Source of the DNA: Staphylococcus ratti
GTDB taxonomy: Bacteria > Bacillota > Bacilli > Staphylococcales > Staphylococcaceae
Length of the DNA: 64,000 nucleotides
Assembly: GCF_020883535.1 (NCBI RefSeq)
Contig: NZ_CP086654.1
Span: forward strand, 372,001-436,000
Direction of reading: 5' to 3'
Part shown: one piece after another, positions 9,417 through 17,277 of the stretch
Layout of the letters: each line of letters begins with the position of its first letter
Numbering within the stretch: the first letter of the stretch is position 1
Made by a program: the position numbers and the translations under genes
The notes under the pieces: model-generated
Databases searched by the model: none
The model's input: the letters and a program-made list of their open reading frames with translations, nothing else
Told to the model about the DNA's origin: nothing

Positions 9417-9464
9417 TAGATAAGGGACGTAAGGCATACATTGCCTACGTCCCTTATCTATTAT
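9413..9464 (+). terminator. near-perfect 23-bp hairpin after symporter gene
   Basis: The arm 9413-9436 pairs with 9442-9464 with one bulged base and a 5-nt loop, overlapping the stop codon. There is no U-tract on the plus strand, so it could be a weak terminator or an mRNA 3'-end stabiliser. Confidence 0.55.
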
Positions 9465-9680
9465 AGGTTATGTTTCGTCATCTAAAACTATGAACATAAA
9501 AAGCTAGGCCCACAGAGGTACCAATCCATAAGGGGGAAACATCAATAGTATGAGATCGGTGATAAACTACTGATGTTCAACACATTTTTGTATAATTTCT
9601 TTCAAAGACAAAAGGTCTCCTTCTTTTTTGAGACGAAAGATGTGTACAATAACGGTAGTGCTTTTCATATTTATTTGAGT

Positions 9681-9881
9681 TTAGTAACGGGATTGATTAC
9701 GTATTGCTTGTTTTTCTTCTTCTGAAATATGGAAATAATAGAAAACACCAATCCCTACCGGAATACCGATTAGCGGTGTCAAAATCATACTAATGACTAC
9801 AGTGTAAATAGCAATTAAGATAATTTCTTTTAAAGTCCAACGACGGTTAATCATACCGTCAAAAAATTGTTTGATTGACAT
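9681..9881 (-). CDS. small membrane protein of 66 residues
   Basis: Unknown function. An amphipathic N-terminus (MSIKQFFDGMINRRWTLKE) is followed by one or two transmembrane segments (about residues 19-50, containing PLIGIPVGIGVFYYF) and a charged tail EEEKQAIRNQ. The start is supported by AAAGGAG 8 nt upstream of ATG 9881. It is divergent from the SDR at 10014 and has its own extended -10 promoter. Codon use and the strong ribosome binding site argue that it is real. Confidence 0.7.
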   Translation of the reverse strand: MSIKQFFDGMINRRWTLKEIILIAIYTVVISMILTPLIGIPVGIGVFYYFHISEEEKQAIRNQSRY

Positions 9882-9928
9882 AGTAAATACTCCTTTTACC
9901 TCATTCTACATTTGAAATTATTATCTGT

Positions 9929-9937
9929 ATTATAACA
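9929..9937 (-). promoter_or_regulatory. extended -10 promoter of 66-aa gene
   Basis: Minus-strand TGTTATAAT (TGnTATAAT) about 50 nt upstream of ATG 9881; the -35 (AAGAAA) is weak. Confidence 0.45.
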
Positions 9938-9950
9938 CGAGTACTTCAAC

Positions 9951-9975
9951 GTTTCTTGTATGGAGGAACGGGAAT
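9951..9975 (+). promoter_or_regulatory. SigmaB-like promoter of second SDR gene
   Basis: GTTTCT (9951-9956), a 13-nt spacer, then GGGAAT (9970-9975). This is a close match to the SigmaB consensus, 38 nt upstream of the ATG. Confidence 0.65.
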
Positions 9976-10013
9976 ATAAATAATAATTACTTTAGAAGAA
10001 ATGAGGGAAAAGC

Positions 10014-10895
10014 ATGACAAAACAAAATCCATTAAATCAATTTTATAACGAGAAATATGAAGAACAACCGCAACCATACCCAGGTATTCAAAATAAAATG
10101 ACACCTGTTCCTGATTGTGGTGAAGAGACTTATAAAGGCTCAGATAAACTTACAGATAAAAAGGCACTTGTGACAGGTGGAGATTCAGGAATTGGACGAG
10201 CTGCAGCGATTGCATATGCGAAAGAAGGGGCAGATGTAGCGATTGCTTACCATCCGGATGAACAATCTGATGCAGAAGAAGTGAAAGCAGTCATTGAAAA
10301 AGCCGGCCGTAAAGCTGTATTATTGCCAGGAGACTTAAGAGATGCAACATATGCGAAACAGATGGTAAAAGATGCACATGAACAACTTGGTGGACTCGAT
10401 ATTTTAGTGCTTAATGCAGGTATGCAACAATATGAATACGATATCCAAAAACTTTCTGCGCAACAATTGACAGATACATTTGAAGTGAATGTATTTTCAA
10501 ACGTTTATTCTATTCAAGAAGCACTCAATTACATGGACGCAGGTTCGAGCATTATTATCACGTCCTCTATTCAAGGCGTGAAACCAAGTGCACATTTATT
10601 AGATTATGCGATGACGAAATCATGTAATATCTCTTTAACAAAAGGTTTAGCTGCACAATTAGGACCAAAAGGCATTAGAGTAAATGCAGTGGCACCTGGT
10701 CCAGTTTGGACGCCATTACAAATTTGTGGTGGTCAACCTCAAAAAAATATTCCTGATTTTGGAAAGAAAGAACCGTTACAACGTGCAGGTCAACCTGTTG
10801 AATTGGCTGATGTTTACGTCTTGCTTGCTTCAGAAAATGCAAGTTTCATCACTGGACAAGTTTATGGCGTTACAGGTGGATCGCCAATTAATTAA
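10014..10895 (+). CDS. SDR oxidoreductase, general-stress type
   Basis: 293 residues, NAD(P)-dependent short-chain dehydrogenase, homologous to the SDR at 3643 and to Bacillus YdaD/YhdF/YhxC. Seen: an N-terminal extension with YPGIQNKMTPVPDCGE, the cofactor loop TGGDSGIGR, NAG (LVLNAGMQ), catalytic YAMTK, and a C-terminus SFITGQVYGVTGG. The substrate is unknown. GAGGG lies just upstream of ATG 10014. The SigmaB-like promoter at 9951-9975 indicates stress induction. A second open frame inside it (10684-10944) is a shadow. Confidence 0.9.
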   Translation: MTKQNPLNQFYNEKYEEQPQPYPGIQNKMTPVPDCGEETYKGSDKLTDKKALVTGGDSGIGRAAAIAYAKEGADVAIAYHPDEQSDAEEVKAVIEKAGRKAVLLPGDLRDATYAKQMVKDAHEQLGGLDILVLNAGMQQYEYDIQKLSAQQLTDTFEVNVFSNVYSIQEALNYMDAGSSIIITSSIQGVKPSAHLLDYAMTKSCNISLTKGLAAQLGPKGIRVNAVAPGPVWTPLQICGGQPQKNIPDFGKKEPLQRAGQPVELADVYVLLASENASFITGQVYGVTGGSPIN

Positions 10896-10962
10896 ATTAG
10901 GATTTAGCCTTAAGAGAGTTAGAAAAGAACGCGTATTCAAATAGCTTTATGATTATAAAACG

Positions 10963-10990
10963 ACGCATGCGTACGATAGTTCGCATGCGT
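10963..10990 (+). terminator. possible terminator hairpin after second SDR gene
   Basis: ACGCATGCG (10963-10971) pairs with CGCATGCGT (10982-10990). No U-tract follows, so function is uncertain. Confidence 0.4.
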
Positions 10991-11149
10991 ATTGTATGTA
11001 TACGATGAGTTTGCATTACTTTTATGCGGATATTATGAAGTTAATGTGAATAAAAAGTTAAAATCGAGTTAATTCAAACGGTAGGAATAGATAAACAATT
11101 CATTTTTTAATATACTATGGCCAAATGTTACAGCAAAGGAATTGGGAAC

Positions 11150-12601
11150 ATGACAATCCAACGACATCAATACATTTTATTAGCGATTTTTATCTTTTAT
11201 TTAATAATGAGTATATTGACGCCACTTATACATGATGATTTACAGTGGGGAAGTGCTTATGGGATAGAAATGTTAAAAGAAGGATTTCAATCTCTTAATG
11301 GACGGTACTTAGGTAATACACTTGAAATTATTGCTGTGCGTATCCCTTTATTTCGATATTTGACGTACAGCATCTGTGCAGTGCTTATGATTTCAATGAT
11401 TTTTCAATATATTACGGACATGAAGCATCGACAAAGTGAACGTAGTTTTATGTACATGACGATTTTTATGTTTGTATTGCTCATTCCAACAGCGATATAC
11501 AGTCAAACATACGGATGGTTTGCAGGGTTTTATAATTACGTGCCAGCCACACTTTGTTCGTTTTTTATTTTACGTTGTAGTTTAAAAATTTTTGAAGGAT
11601 GGCATTTAAAGCCTTCTGAAAGTATAACATTAATTGTAGTATCACTCATTGGTCAGTGGTTTATGGAAAATATGACATTATTTAATGTAATGATTTCATT
11701 TTTACTTGTGGTAGGGGTTATTTATAAATACAAACGATTACCGAGCGTTGTATTAGCCATGAGCCTTAGCACTGTTATTGGTGCGCTTATTATGTTTATG
11801 AACCCTAATTATTTAAACATTATAGCTGGAAAATCTAATTATCAAAAAGTGTCGGATGAGCAGCATGGTATTATTGCTAAAGTCATAGGCACTTTATTCT
11901 CACAATTTCCAGATAAAATCATCTTTCAATCTATTGTAATTCTCACTGTGATGGCACTATTAATGATAATGCTCATAAAGCGCAGTCATTTAACACGGTT
12001 GAATAAAAGTACATTAATCATAGGGTTACTTTCTGCTCCGTTATATACAGTGTTGGTTCGTATTCCATTTCATTTTGAACAAAGTAATGAAGCGTGGAGT
12101 GTAGCGATTACTAATATGATCGTTGCAGTCATATTTTTTCTTAGTCTTAATTTCGCAATTATTAAGGGGTTACCTTCAGGGCGAGTGAAGCGATATTGCA
12201 TCATATTATTATGGATGATTCCGCTCATGACGGCGCCTTTACTTATTGTTCAACCGATAGGGCCACGAAATTTTTATTCAATTTATATGATTTATGTCAT
12301 TATAACGATGGCACTCATTTCTCAAATGAATTTAAGACCATACAAAATCGTGTTAGCAATAACTGCTGTGATGGCATTAAGTTTGATTATTATTTTTAGT
12401 ACAATTTCAATTGCACAGTTTAAACGCATTAATGCTTTAGAAAACGCAATAAAACAGAATCCTCATCTGACTGAATACACGGTTTCACGATTGCCATTCG
12501 AATCGTATATGCAACATTCTTCTCCTTATGACGAAAAAAAGACGACGATTTTCAAAACGTATTGGGGTGTGCCCGAACACGTCAAACTAGATTTTAAGTA
12601 G
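11150..12601 (+). CDS. polytopic membrane protein, DUF6056-like
   Basis: 483 residues with roughly 12 hydrophobic segments and a short soluble C-terminus. An early acidic loop (LIHDDLQWGSAYG) after the first transmembrane segment, followed by NGRYLGN, recalls the first extracytoplasmic loop of GT-C glycosyltransferases and the DUF6056 family. A role in decorating wall or surface glycopolymers is possible but unproven. Start ATG 11150 has AAAGGA 9 nt upstream; ATG 11117 has no ribosome binding site. The 131-bp repeat array begins directly after the stop. Confidence 0.7.
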   Translation: MTIQRHQYILLAIFIFYLIMSILTPLIHDDLQWGSAYGIEMLKEGFQSLNGRYLGNTLEIIAVRIPLFRYLTYSICAVLMISMIFQYITDMKHRQSERSFMYMTIFMFVLLIPTAIYSQTYGWFAGFYNYVPATLCSFFILRCSLKIFEGWHLKPSESITLIVVSLIGQWFMENMTLFNVMISFLLVVGVIYKYKRLPSVVLAMSLSTVIGALIMFMNPNYLNIIAGKSNYQKVSDEQHGIIAKVIGTLFSQFPDKIIFQSIVILTVMALLMIMLIKRSHLTRLNKSTLIIGLLSAPLYTVLVRIPFHFEQSNEAWSVAITNMIVAVIFFLSLNFAIIKGLPSGRVKRYCIILLWMIPLMTAPLLIVQPIGPRNFYSIYMIYVIITMALISQMNLRPYKIVLAITAVMALSLIIIFSTISIAQFKRINALENAIKQNPHLTEYTVSRLPFESYMQHSSPYDEKKTTIFKTYWGVPEHVKLDFK

Positions 12602-13300
12602 GGGAGCGGGACAGAAATCTATTTGATTTCGTAGTCCCGCCCCGACAAGGCTGACTAGGGTAGAAAAGAGCTGTTAAGCGAAATTTCAATCCAGACAGCT
12701 ACTGTGCATATTAACAGTTACCTTCTCAATATAGAAGCGGGACAGAAATCTATTTGATTTCGTAGTCCCGCCCCGACAAGGCTGACTAGGGTAGAAAAGA
12801 GCTGTTAAGCGAAATTTCAATCCAGACAGCTACTGTGCATATTAACAGTTACCTTCTCAATATAGAAGCGGGACAGAAATCTATTTGATTTCGTAGTCCC
12901 GCCCCGACAAGGCTGACTAGGATTGAAAAGAGCTGTTAAACGAAATTTCAATCCAGACAGCTACTGTGCATATTAACAGTTACCTTCTCAATATAGGAGC
13001 GGGACAGAAATCTATTTGATTTCGTAGTCCCGCCCCGACAAGGCTGACTCGGATTGAAAAGAGCTGTTAAGCGAAATTTCAATCCAGACAGCTACTGTGC
13101 ATATTAACAGTTACCTTCTCAATATAGAAGCGGGACAGAAATCTATTTGATTTCGTAGTCCCGCCCCGACAAGGCTGACTAGGGTTGAAATGAGTTGTTA
13201 AGCGAAATTTCAATCCAGACAGCTACTGTGCTTATTAACAGTTATCTTCTCATTATAGGAGTGGGACAGAAATCTATAAGATTTCGTCGTCACACTCTTT
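12602..13300. repeat. 131-bp tandem repeat array, five full units plus a partial sixth
   Basis: Units begin (at GCGGGACAG) at 12606, 12737, 12868, 12999 and 13130, with a degenerate sixth start GTGGGACAG at 13261, all exactly 131 bp apart. Each unit has a first hairpin (GCGGGAC-GAAATC/GATTTC-GTCCCGC, about 36 nt). A second part follows in which GGATTGAAA can pair with TTTCAATCC and AGCTGTTAA with TTAACAGTT. Units 1-4 are nearly identical. Unit 5 and the sixth start diverge, as expected at an array edge. No reading frame runs through it. A single unit of the same kind lies at 42101. The hairpin resembles the dispersed staphylococcal GGGACA terminator elements. Confidence 0.92.
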
Positions 13301-13348
13301 TTGGGTTGAAGATGAGTTGCATTTATAATTGAAATCCATTATCATTTA

Positions 13349-13371
13349 TAAAACGAAATGATTACGATTTA
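13349..13371. promoter_or_regulatory. Zur-like operator upstream of flavoprotein gene
   Basis: The 23-nt site reads TAAAACGAAAT-G-ATTACGATTTA. The Zur box consensus known from Bacillus and Staphylococcus is TAAATCGTAAT-N-ATTACGATTTA; only two left-arm positions differ. It ends 16 nt before the ATG, so binding would block transcription or initiation. Confidence 0.6.
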
Positions 13372-13387
13372 TAAATGAGGTGTTCGC

Positions 13388-14539
13388 ATGTCGAAATGGA
13401 TGATTATTGGTGGGGGTGTTCAAGCCACTACAATTGCAATACATTTAAGAGCTTTAGGATTATCACAGAAAAATTTATATATTATTGATCCCAATGAAAA
13501 ATTAATGGCACAATTTGAAAATCAAACTCAGCGCATAGGAATGGAATATTTACGTTCACCGATTGTACATCATTGCCACCCTGGTCCGTTTGATTTAAAA
13601 AAATTTGCGAGAGTAGAACATTATGCGCAACCTTTCAAAGGACAACACCGACGTCCGAGGTTAGATATGTTCTTTGACCATACACGTTACTGGATCGCAC
13701 AGTACAATTTAGAAGCAAGCCATATTCAACAAAAAGCAATAGATATTAAAAAAGAAGGGAATCAATGGGATGTGCGCCTTGGAAATGGGCAATGGTTGCA
13801 TACACAACATGTCATTTTAGCTATGGGGACACATCACCACCCTAAAATTCCAGAAATCTTTGAGGGCCGTGCGGATGTAATGCATATTCACGATACTACG
13901 ATGACACCTAACTATGAGGCGTCTCACGTAGTAGGAAGTGGAATATCCTCAGGACATTTAACGTTAAAATTACTTACTGAGCAACTTGAAAAACAAATCC
14001 ATTTGTGGATGAAAAAAGACTTTGAAATATTTGATTTTGATGCAGATCCTGCTTGGTTAGGACCAAAAAATATGCGCGGCTTTCAACAGGAGCAAGATTT
14101 ATTTAAACGTATAACAATTAATCAAAAAGAGCGTCATAAAGGTTCAATGCCTAAAGATATGGTGATGGCATTGAAACATTATCAACAAGAAGGACGCTTA
14201 GTTATCCATCATGCCCCTATTATTTCTTGTGAGGACCACTACATTGTGACTGAAAAGGAACGTATTTATTACGATAGTATCTTACTTGCGACTGGATTTA
14301 AGTATGATGTCATGCAACAACCATTAATGCAGCGTCTTTGTGCAATGCCACAAGCGCGTTGTGTTGATGATTTTCCTCAAACGACGACAGAATTAGAATG
14401 GTTGCCGAATTTATATGTTGCAGGGATGATGGCGGATTTAGAACTCGGACCTTTCGCGAGAAATATTATGGGTGGACGTCAAGCTGCATTACGTATTGGT
14501 GACACGTACCAAAATAAAGTGAAACATTTAGCCAGTTAG
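13388..14539 (+). CDS. FAD/NAD(P)-binding flavoprotein
   Basis: 383 residues. An N-terminal dinucleotide-binding motif GGGVQATTIAIHL is seen. A second Rossmann region lies near VVGSGISSGHLTLKL (about residue 180), and a late FAD-family segment LLATGFKYDV precedes LYVAGMMADLELGP near the C-terminus. The layout resembles the pyridine nucleotide-disulfide or lysine/ornithine N-hydroxylase superfamily, but no substrate can be named. GAGGTG precedes ATG 13388. The Zur-like box just upstream suggests expression under zinc limitation, hinting at a metal-related role (inference). The Nudix gene follows after 69 nt with its own ribosome binding site. Confidence 0.8.
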   Translation: MSKWMIIGGGVQATTIAIHLRALGLSQKNLYIIDPNEKLMAQFENQTQRIGMEYLRSPIVHHCHPGPFDLKKFARVEHYAQPFKGQHRRPRLDMFFDHTRYWIAQYNLEASHIQQKAIDIKKEGNQWDVRLGNGQWLHTQHVILAMGTHHHPKIPEIFEGRADVMHIHDTTMTPNYEASHVVGSGISSGHLTLKLLTEQLEKQIHLWMKKDFEIFDFDADPAWLGPKNMRGFQQEQDLFKRITINQKERHKGSMPKDMVMALKHYQQEGRLVIHHAPIISCEDHYIVTEKERIYYDSILLATGFKYDVMQQPLMQRLCAMPQARCVDDFPQTTTELEWLPNLYVAGMMADLELGPFARNIMGGRQAALRIGDTYQNKVKHLAS

Positions 14540-14608
14540 TCTTTGAAAATAATTGTCTATTTAAGCTATCATTTGAATTAAACATTGGATGATAAGTGAG
14601 GAGAAATA

Positions 14609-14995
14609 ATGACAATACGTTGTGTATGTTTAGTGGAGAGAAAGGGCAGTGCATTGCGACTTGTTCAAGTGCGCCATCGTGAAAAAATGTATTTTCCTGG
14701 AGGTAAAATAGACGTAGGAGAGACGTTGGAAGCGGCGTTAATTCGTGAAGTAAAAGAAGAACTACAGCTTGATTTAACAGAGGATGACATTGAATTTATC
14801 GGTAGCGTTGTTGGCCCTGCCTACCCGCAACCCGATGAGACAACAGAATTAAACGGCTTTCGTGCAAAAAGAGAGATTGATTGGACACAAGTCGCTATCG
14901 ATTCAGAAATTACTAATATTGATTGGGTAGATATCGATGATCAACAACGTATCGCACCTGCTGTTTTAAAATGGATAGATAAATATGAAAAATAA
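14609..14995 (+). CDS. Nudix hydrolase
   Basis: 128 residues. The Nudix box is complete except for the last Gly: G-KIDVG-E-TLEAALI-RE-VKEELQL, at about residues 31-54, where Gln replaces the usual Gly. Such enzymes cleave X-linked nucleoside diphosphates using Mg2+ bound by the EExxE helix. The substrate is unknown; the preceding PGG in YFPGGKID is the usual entry to the motif. GAGGAG precedes the ATG. It may be read through from the flavoprotein gene. It converges on the gene at 15038 across a shared terminator. Confidence 0.88.
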   Translation: MTIRCVCLVERKGSALRLVQVRHREKMYFPGGKIDVGETLEAALIREVKEELQLDLTEDDIEFIGSVVGPAYPQPDETTELNGFRAKREIDWTQVAIDSEITNIDWVDIDDQQRIAPAVLKWIDKYEK

Positions 14996-15042
14996 GATAA
15001 GCCCGACATAGAGCATATTTTCAATGTCGGGCTTGTCTTATT
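14991..15042. terminator. bidirectional terminator overlapping both stop codons
   Basis: A long stem, 14991-15009 with 15024-15042 (core AAGCCCGACAT/ATGTCGGGCTT), covers the stop region of the Nudix gene and of the convergent small membrane protein gene. Confidence 0.8.
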
Positions 15043-15439
15043 TAGATTCGATATGCGTTAAATTAGGATAAAGCCCCAGTTGAGGAAGGTTAAAACCCAT
15101 TGTTTCAACTTTGACGTATTGACCTTCTTTAATTTCATTTTGAATCTCGCTACTATTAAATTTTTGACGTAATAAGATGTCTGCATTTTCGATTTTAGTT
15201 GTTTTCTGATCTTTTTTTAATTCGATAAAATACGTTCTTCCAGTGGAAATGCTATGATTTTCTGCATATTTTTCTACAACCTGTCCTTCATAAGTGTGTC
15301 GGTTGTGTTCAGGGATAAAAGTCCCCATACCGATGAAAGCAATTAACAAGATGAAAGCAATAATAAATATGACATTCATTGCTTTGGAGCCAAGTTGGTT
15401 CATTATTTTGTATATGCCACTTTTTATTTTTCTCATCAT
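15038..15439 (-). CDS. small membrane-anchored protein, unknown
   Basis: 133 residues. A basic N-terminus (MRKIKSGIYK), one transmembrane segment (about residues 20-43) and an extracytoplasmic domain with strands GQVVEKYAENH and YFIELKKDQKTTKIENAD, which may form a small beta-barrel. No known family is recognised. GGAGG lies 10 nt upstream of ATG 15439; the second ATG is also possible. A possible promoter (GTGACA-16-TATAAA on the minus strand) lies just upstream. Confidence 0.65.
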   Translation of the reverse strand: MMRKIKSGIYKIMNQLGSKAMNVIFIIAFILLIAFIGMGTFIPEHNRHTYEGQVVEKYAENHSISTGRTYFIELKKDQKTTKIENADILLRQKFNSSEIQNEIKEGQYVKVETMGFNLPQLGLYPNLTHIESK

Positions 15440-15725
15440 AATGGTATACGCCTCCGTCTCATTTTTTATAGCATACTATAATTCGGTGTCACTGACGAGA
15501 GACATATTTTATAGAAATATGAACAGTTGGTAGAAAGTTTTACTAGTAGGAAGTCGAGTATATCGATTTCTGTTCATTCATGATGTCCTGGCACAAGAGT
15601 CACATTAAAGAAGGTATGAGCAATAGAAGTCGTGATGCGTTTTGTTGTATGAATAAGTTTTAGCGCTAAAATCTACATCGCCTATTTCAATGTGTCACGA
15701 CTATTTATCAAAGCCTCAGGTCGTA

Positions 15726-16856
15726 TTACTTTGATTTCGTATAAAGCATTTGTGCGATTCTTAGTAGGACAATACCATCTATCGTGTTAGGATCCCAACC
15801 TGTTATATCATGAATTTTTTTAATACGATAATTCAGTGTATTACGATGAATATACAAATCGTTGGCAGTTTTAACCAGTTTTCCATGATTGCGGAAGTAA
15901 GCTTCAACAGTCTCATTTAAATATTTATCTTCACCAAAATCAAGGAGTTTTTTGTAGTTAGAAACAAGTGACGTCTCATTGTTTGGTGTGAAATGACTAA
16001 TATTGCTACAAAGCGTTTCTAACTCGTATTCTTTATAAGTATGGACGCCTTCAAAATGTCCTAAACTACGAATAAGTTTTTGTAGCGCAATAGCTTCATT
16101 GTAGGATTGAATTAATCCTTGAACACCTGTATTGAGTGAGCCTAACGTAATAAGTGTTTTGTTCAGTGTATCTTCTTCATGCTGTTTTTCTATAAACTGT
16201 TTGATTTCTTTCAATGTTCTCCCACGATTTTTATTCGCTTTAAAGATGAAAATATATTCCTGAGGCATAATTTCAATAATATCATCGTTAGGAAGTTTCC
16301 AGTTATTGAGCATTTTACGTAAATGCTTAATTTTCGCTTTACTCGTTGTGTCAATTTGAATGAGCCCAACAGTAAGTGCTTCATTAAGCCCTAAATGTTC
16401 AAGAATCCCTTTGCGATTATAATTTTGAATTTGTCGATTTTGATTAAACAAAATATAAGACAACGTTTGTGTACGAGATAATTGGCTGTTGTGTTCGTCC
16501 GCTCTTTCTTTCTCTTGTGAAACGATGAATTCTGCATTGAGTTTGAGCAAATGAGAATAATCACGTATATCATCAGGATGGCCTAAAATAATTACGGCAC
16601 CGTGTGTATCAGTTTCGTCTTCAAAAGGGACGACAATACATGGACTGTCAACGTGCCAAAATTTCATATCTTCTTCTTCAATTTCGAGCGGCACATTACG
16701 GCGAATAGAATGGATGGCGGCTTTATGAGATTGGCCTAAGTATTTCGTGTTAGAAGAAGCAATGATCTGGCCACTTAGGTTAGTGACAAGAATATCTTTT
16801 TTTATAATGGATGCTGTTTTTTTAATTGTTTTTTGAGCCCAATATTCTTTTCTCAT
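15726..16856 (-). CDS. CdaR-type sugar-diacid regulator
   Basis: 376 residues. An N-terminal diacid-recognition domain (about 10-130, with DILVTNLSGQIIASSN and VVPFEDETDTHGAVIILGHP) is followed by a GGDEF-like middle region. A C-terminal PucR/CdaR helix-turn-helix (about 310-370) contains TANDLYIHRNTLNYRIKKI. In other bacteria CdaR activates genes for glucarate, galactarate and glycerate use. Candidates in this window are the glucarate/hexuronate-type MFS gene (47763) and glycerate kinase (49834), though they are far away. GGAGG lies 12 nt upstream of ATG 16856. Confidence 0.88.
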   Translation of the reverse strand: MRKEYWAQKTIKKTASIIKKDILVTNLSGQIIASSNTKYLGQSHKAAIHSIRRNVPLEIEEEDMKFWHVDSPCIVVPFEDETDTHGAVIILGHPDDIRDYSHLLKLNAEFIVSQEKERADEHNSQLSRTQTLSYILFNQNRQIQNYNRKGILEHLGLNEALTVGLIQIDTTSKAKIKHLRKMLNNWKLPNDDIIEIMPQEYIFIFKANKNRGRTLKEIKQFIEKQHEEDTLNKTLITLGSLNTGVQGLIQSYNEAIALQKLIRSLGHFEGVHTYKEYELETLCSNISHFTPNNETSLVSNYKKLLDFGEDKYLNETVEAYFRNHGKLVKTANDLYIHRNTLNYRIKKIHDITGWDPNTIDGIVLLRIAQMLYTKSK

Positions 16857-17277
16857 ATAAGTTTCCGTCCTCCGTGTCTAATTCTAAATCTTTTATATTT
16901 TAATATAGTTTAACAGTAGATACCACTTTGTTTTACACAATAAATAGTTAGAAGAAATGTTATGTACAAATTTATAGTAACACTTTAAGTTAAAAAGGTT
17001 GAGCAATTTGCTTTCAAGTTATTGTGCATTTATACAAGAATAATTTTTCTTGAGTGAAGCTTTCAATAGCATGTATAGCCTAAAAACATTGAGAATAAAC
17101 ATAATTTGTTTCGAAGTCAACAAACTTTTTAACTAAATAAAATTAGAAATAGAATTACGTACTATCAACTTTAACGTTGGTGTATGATAAATTAAAAGTG
17201 TATTGCTCTACTTATAATTTAAAAAGAGATTTAGTGGGGAGCAAAAACATTTTTTGCAAAGGAGACCTGCGTCAAAC
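16857..17277. other. intergenic region between CdaR-type regulator and giant adhesin
   Basis: A 420-bp divergent promoter region, very AT-rich. I see AT-rich -10-like hexamers (TATAAT near 17212) but no convincing -35, and a ribosome binding site AAAGGAG for the adhesin. No small gene is evident. Confidence 0.4.

Noticed and set aside
9567..9668. 33-codon frame on the minus strand downstream of the 66-aa gene
   Set aside because: No Shine-Dalgarno sequence and no supporting features, although the composition is not absurd.
10684..10944. 86-codon frame overlapping the end of the second SDR gene
   Set aside because: Out of frame inside a well-supported gene and without a ribosome binding site.
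12602..13300. CRISPR-like array
   Set aside because: The 131-bp period is nearly identical over its whole length, with no unique spacers and no cas genes.
15625..15705. Distant inverted repeat AGTCGTGA/TCACGACT in the gap after the CdaR-type gene
   Set aside because: Only 8 bp with a loop of about 65 nt and no U-tract; consistent with chance.
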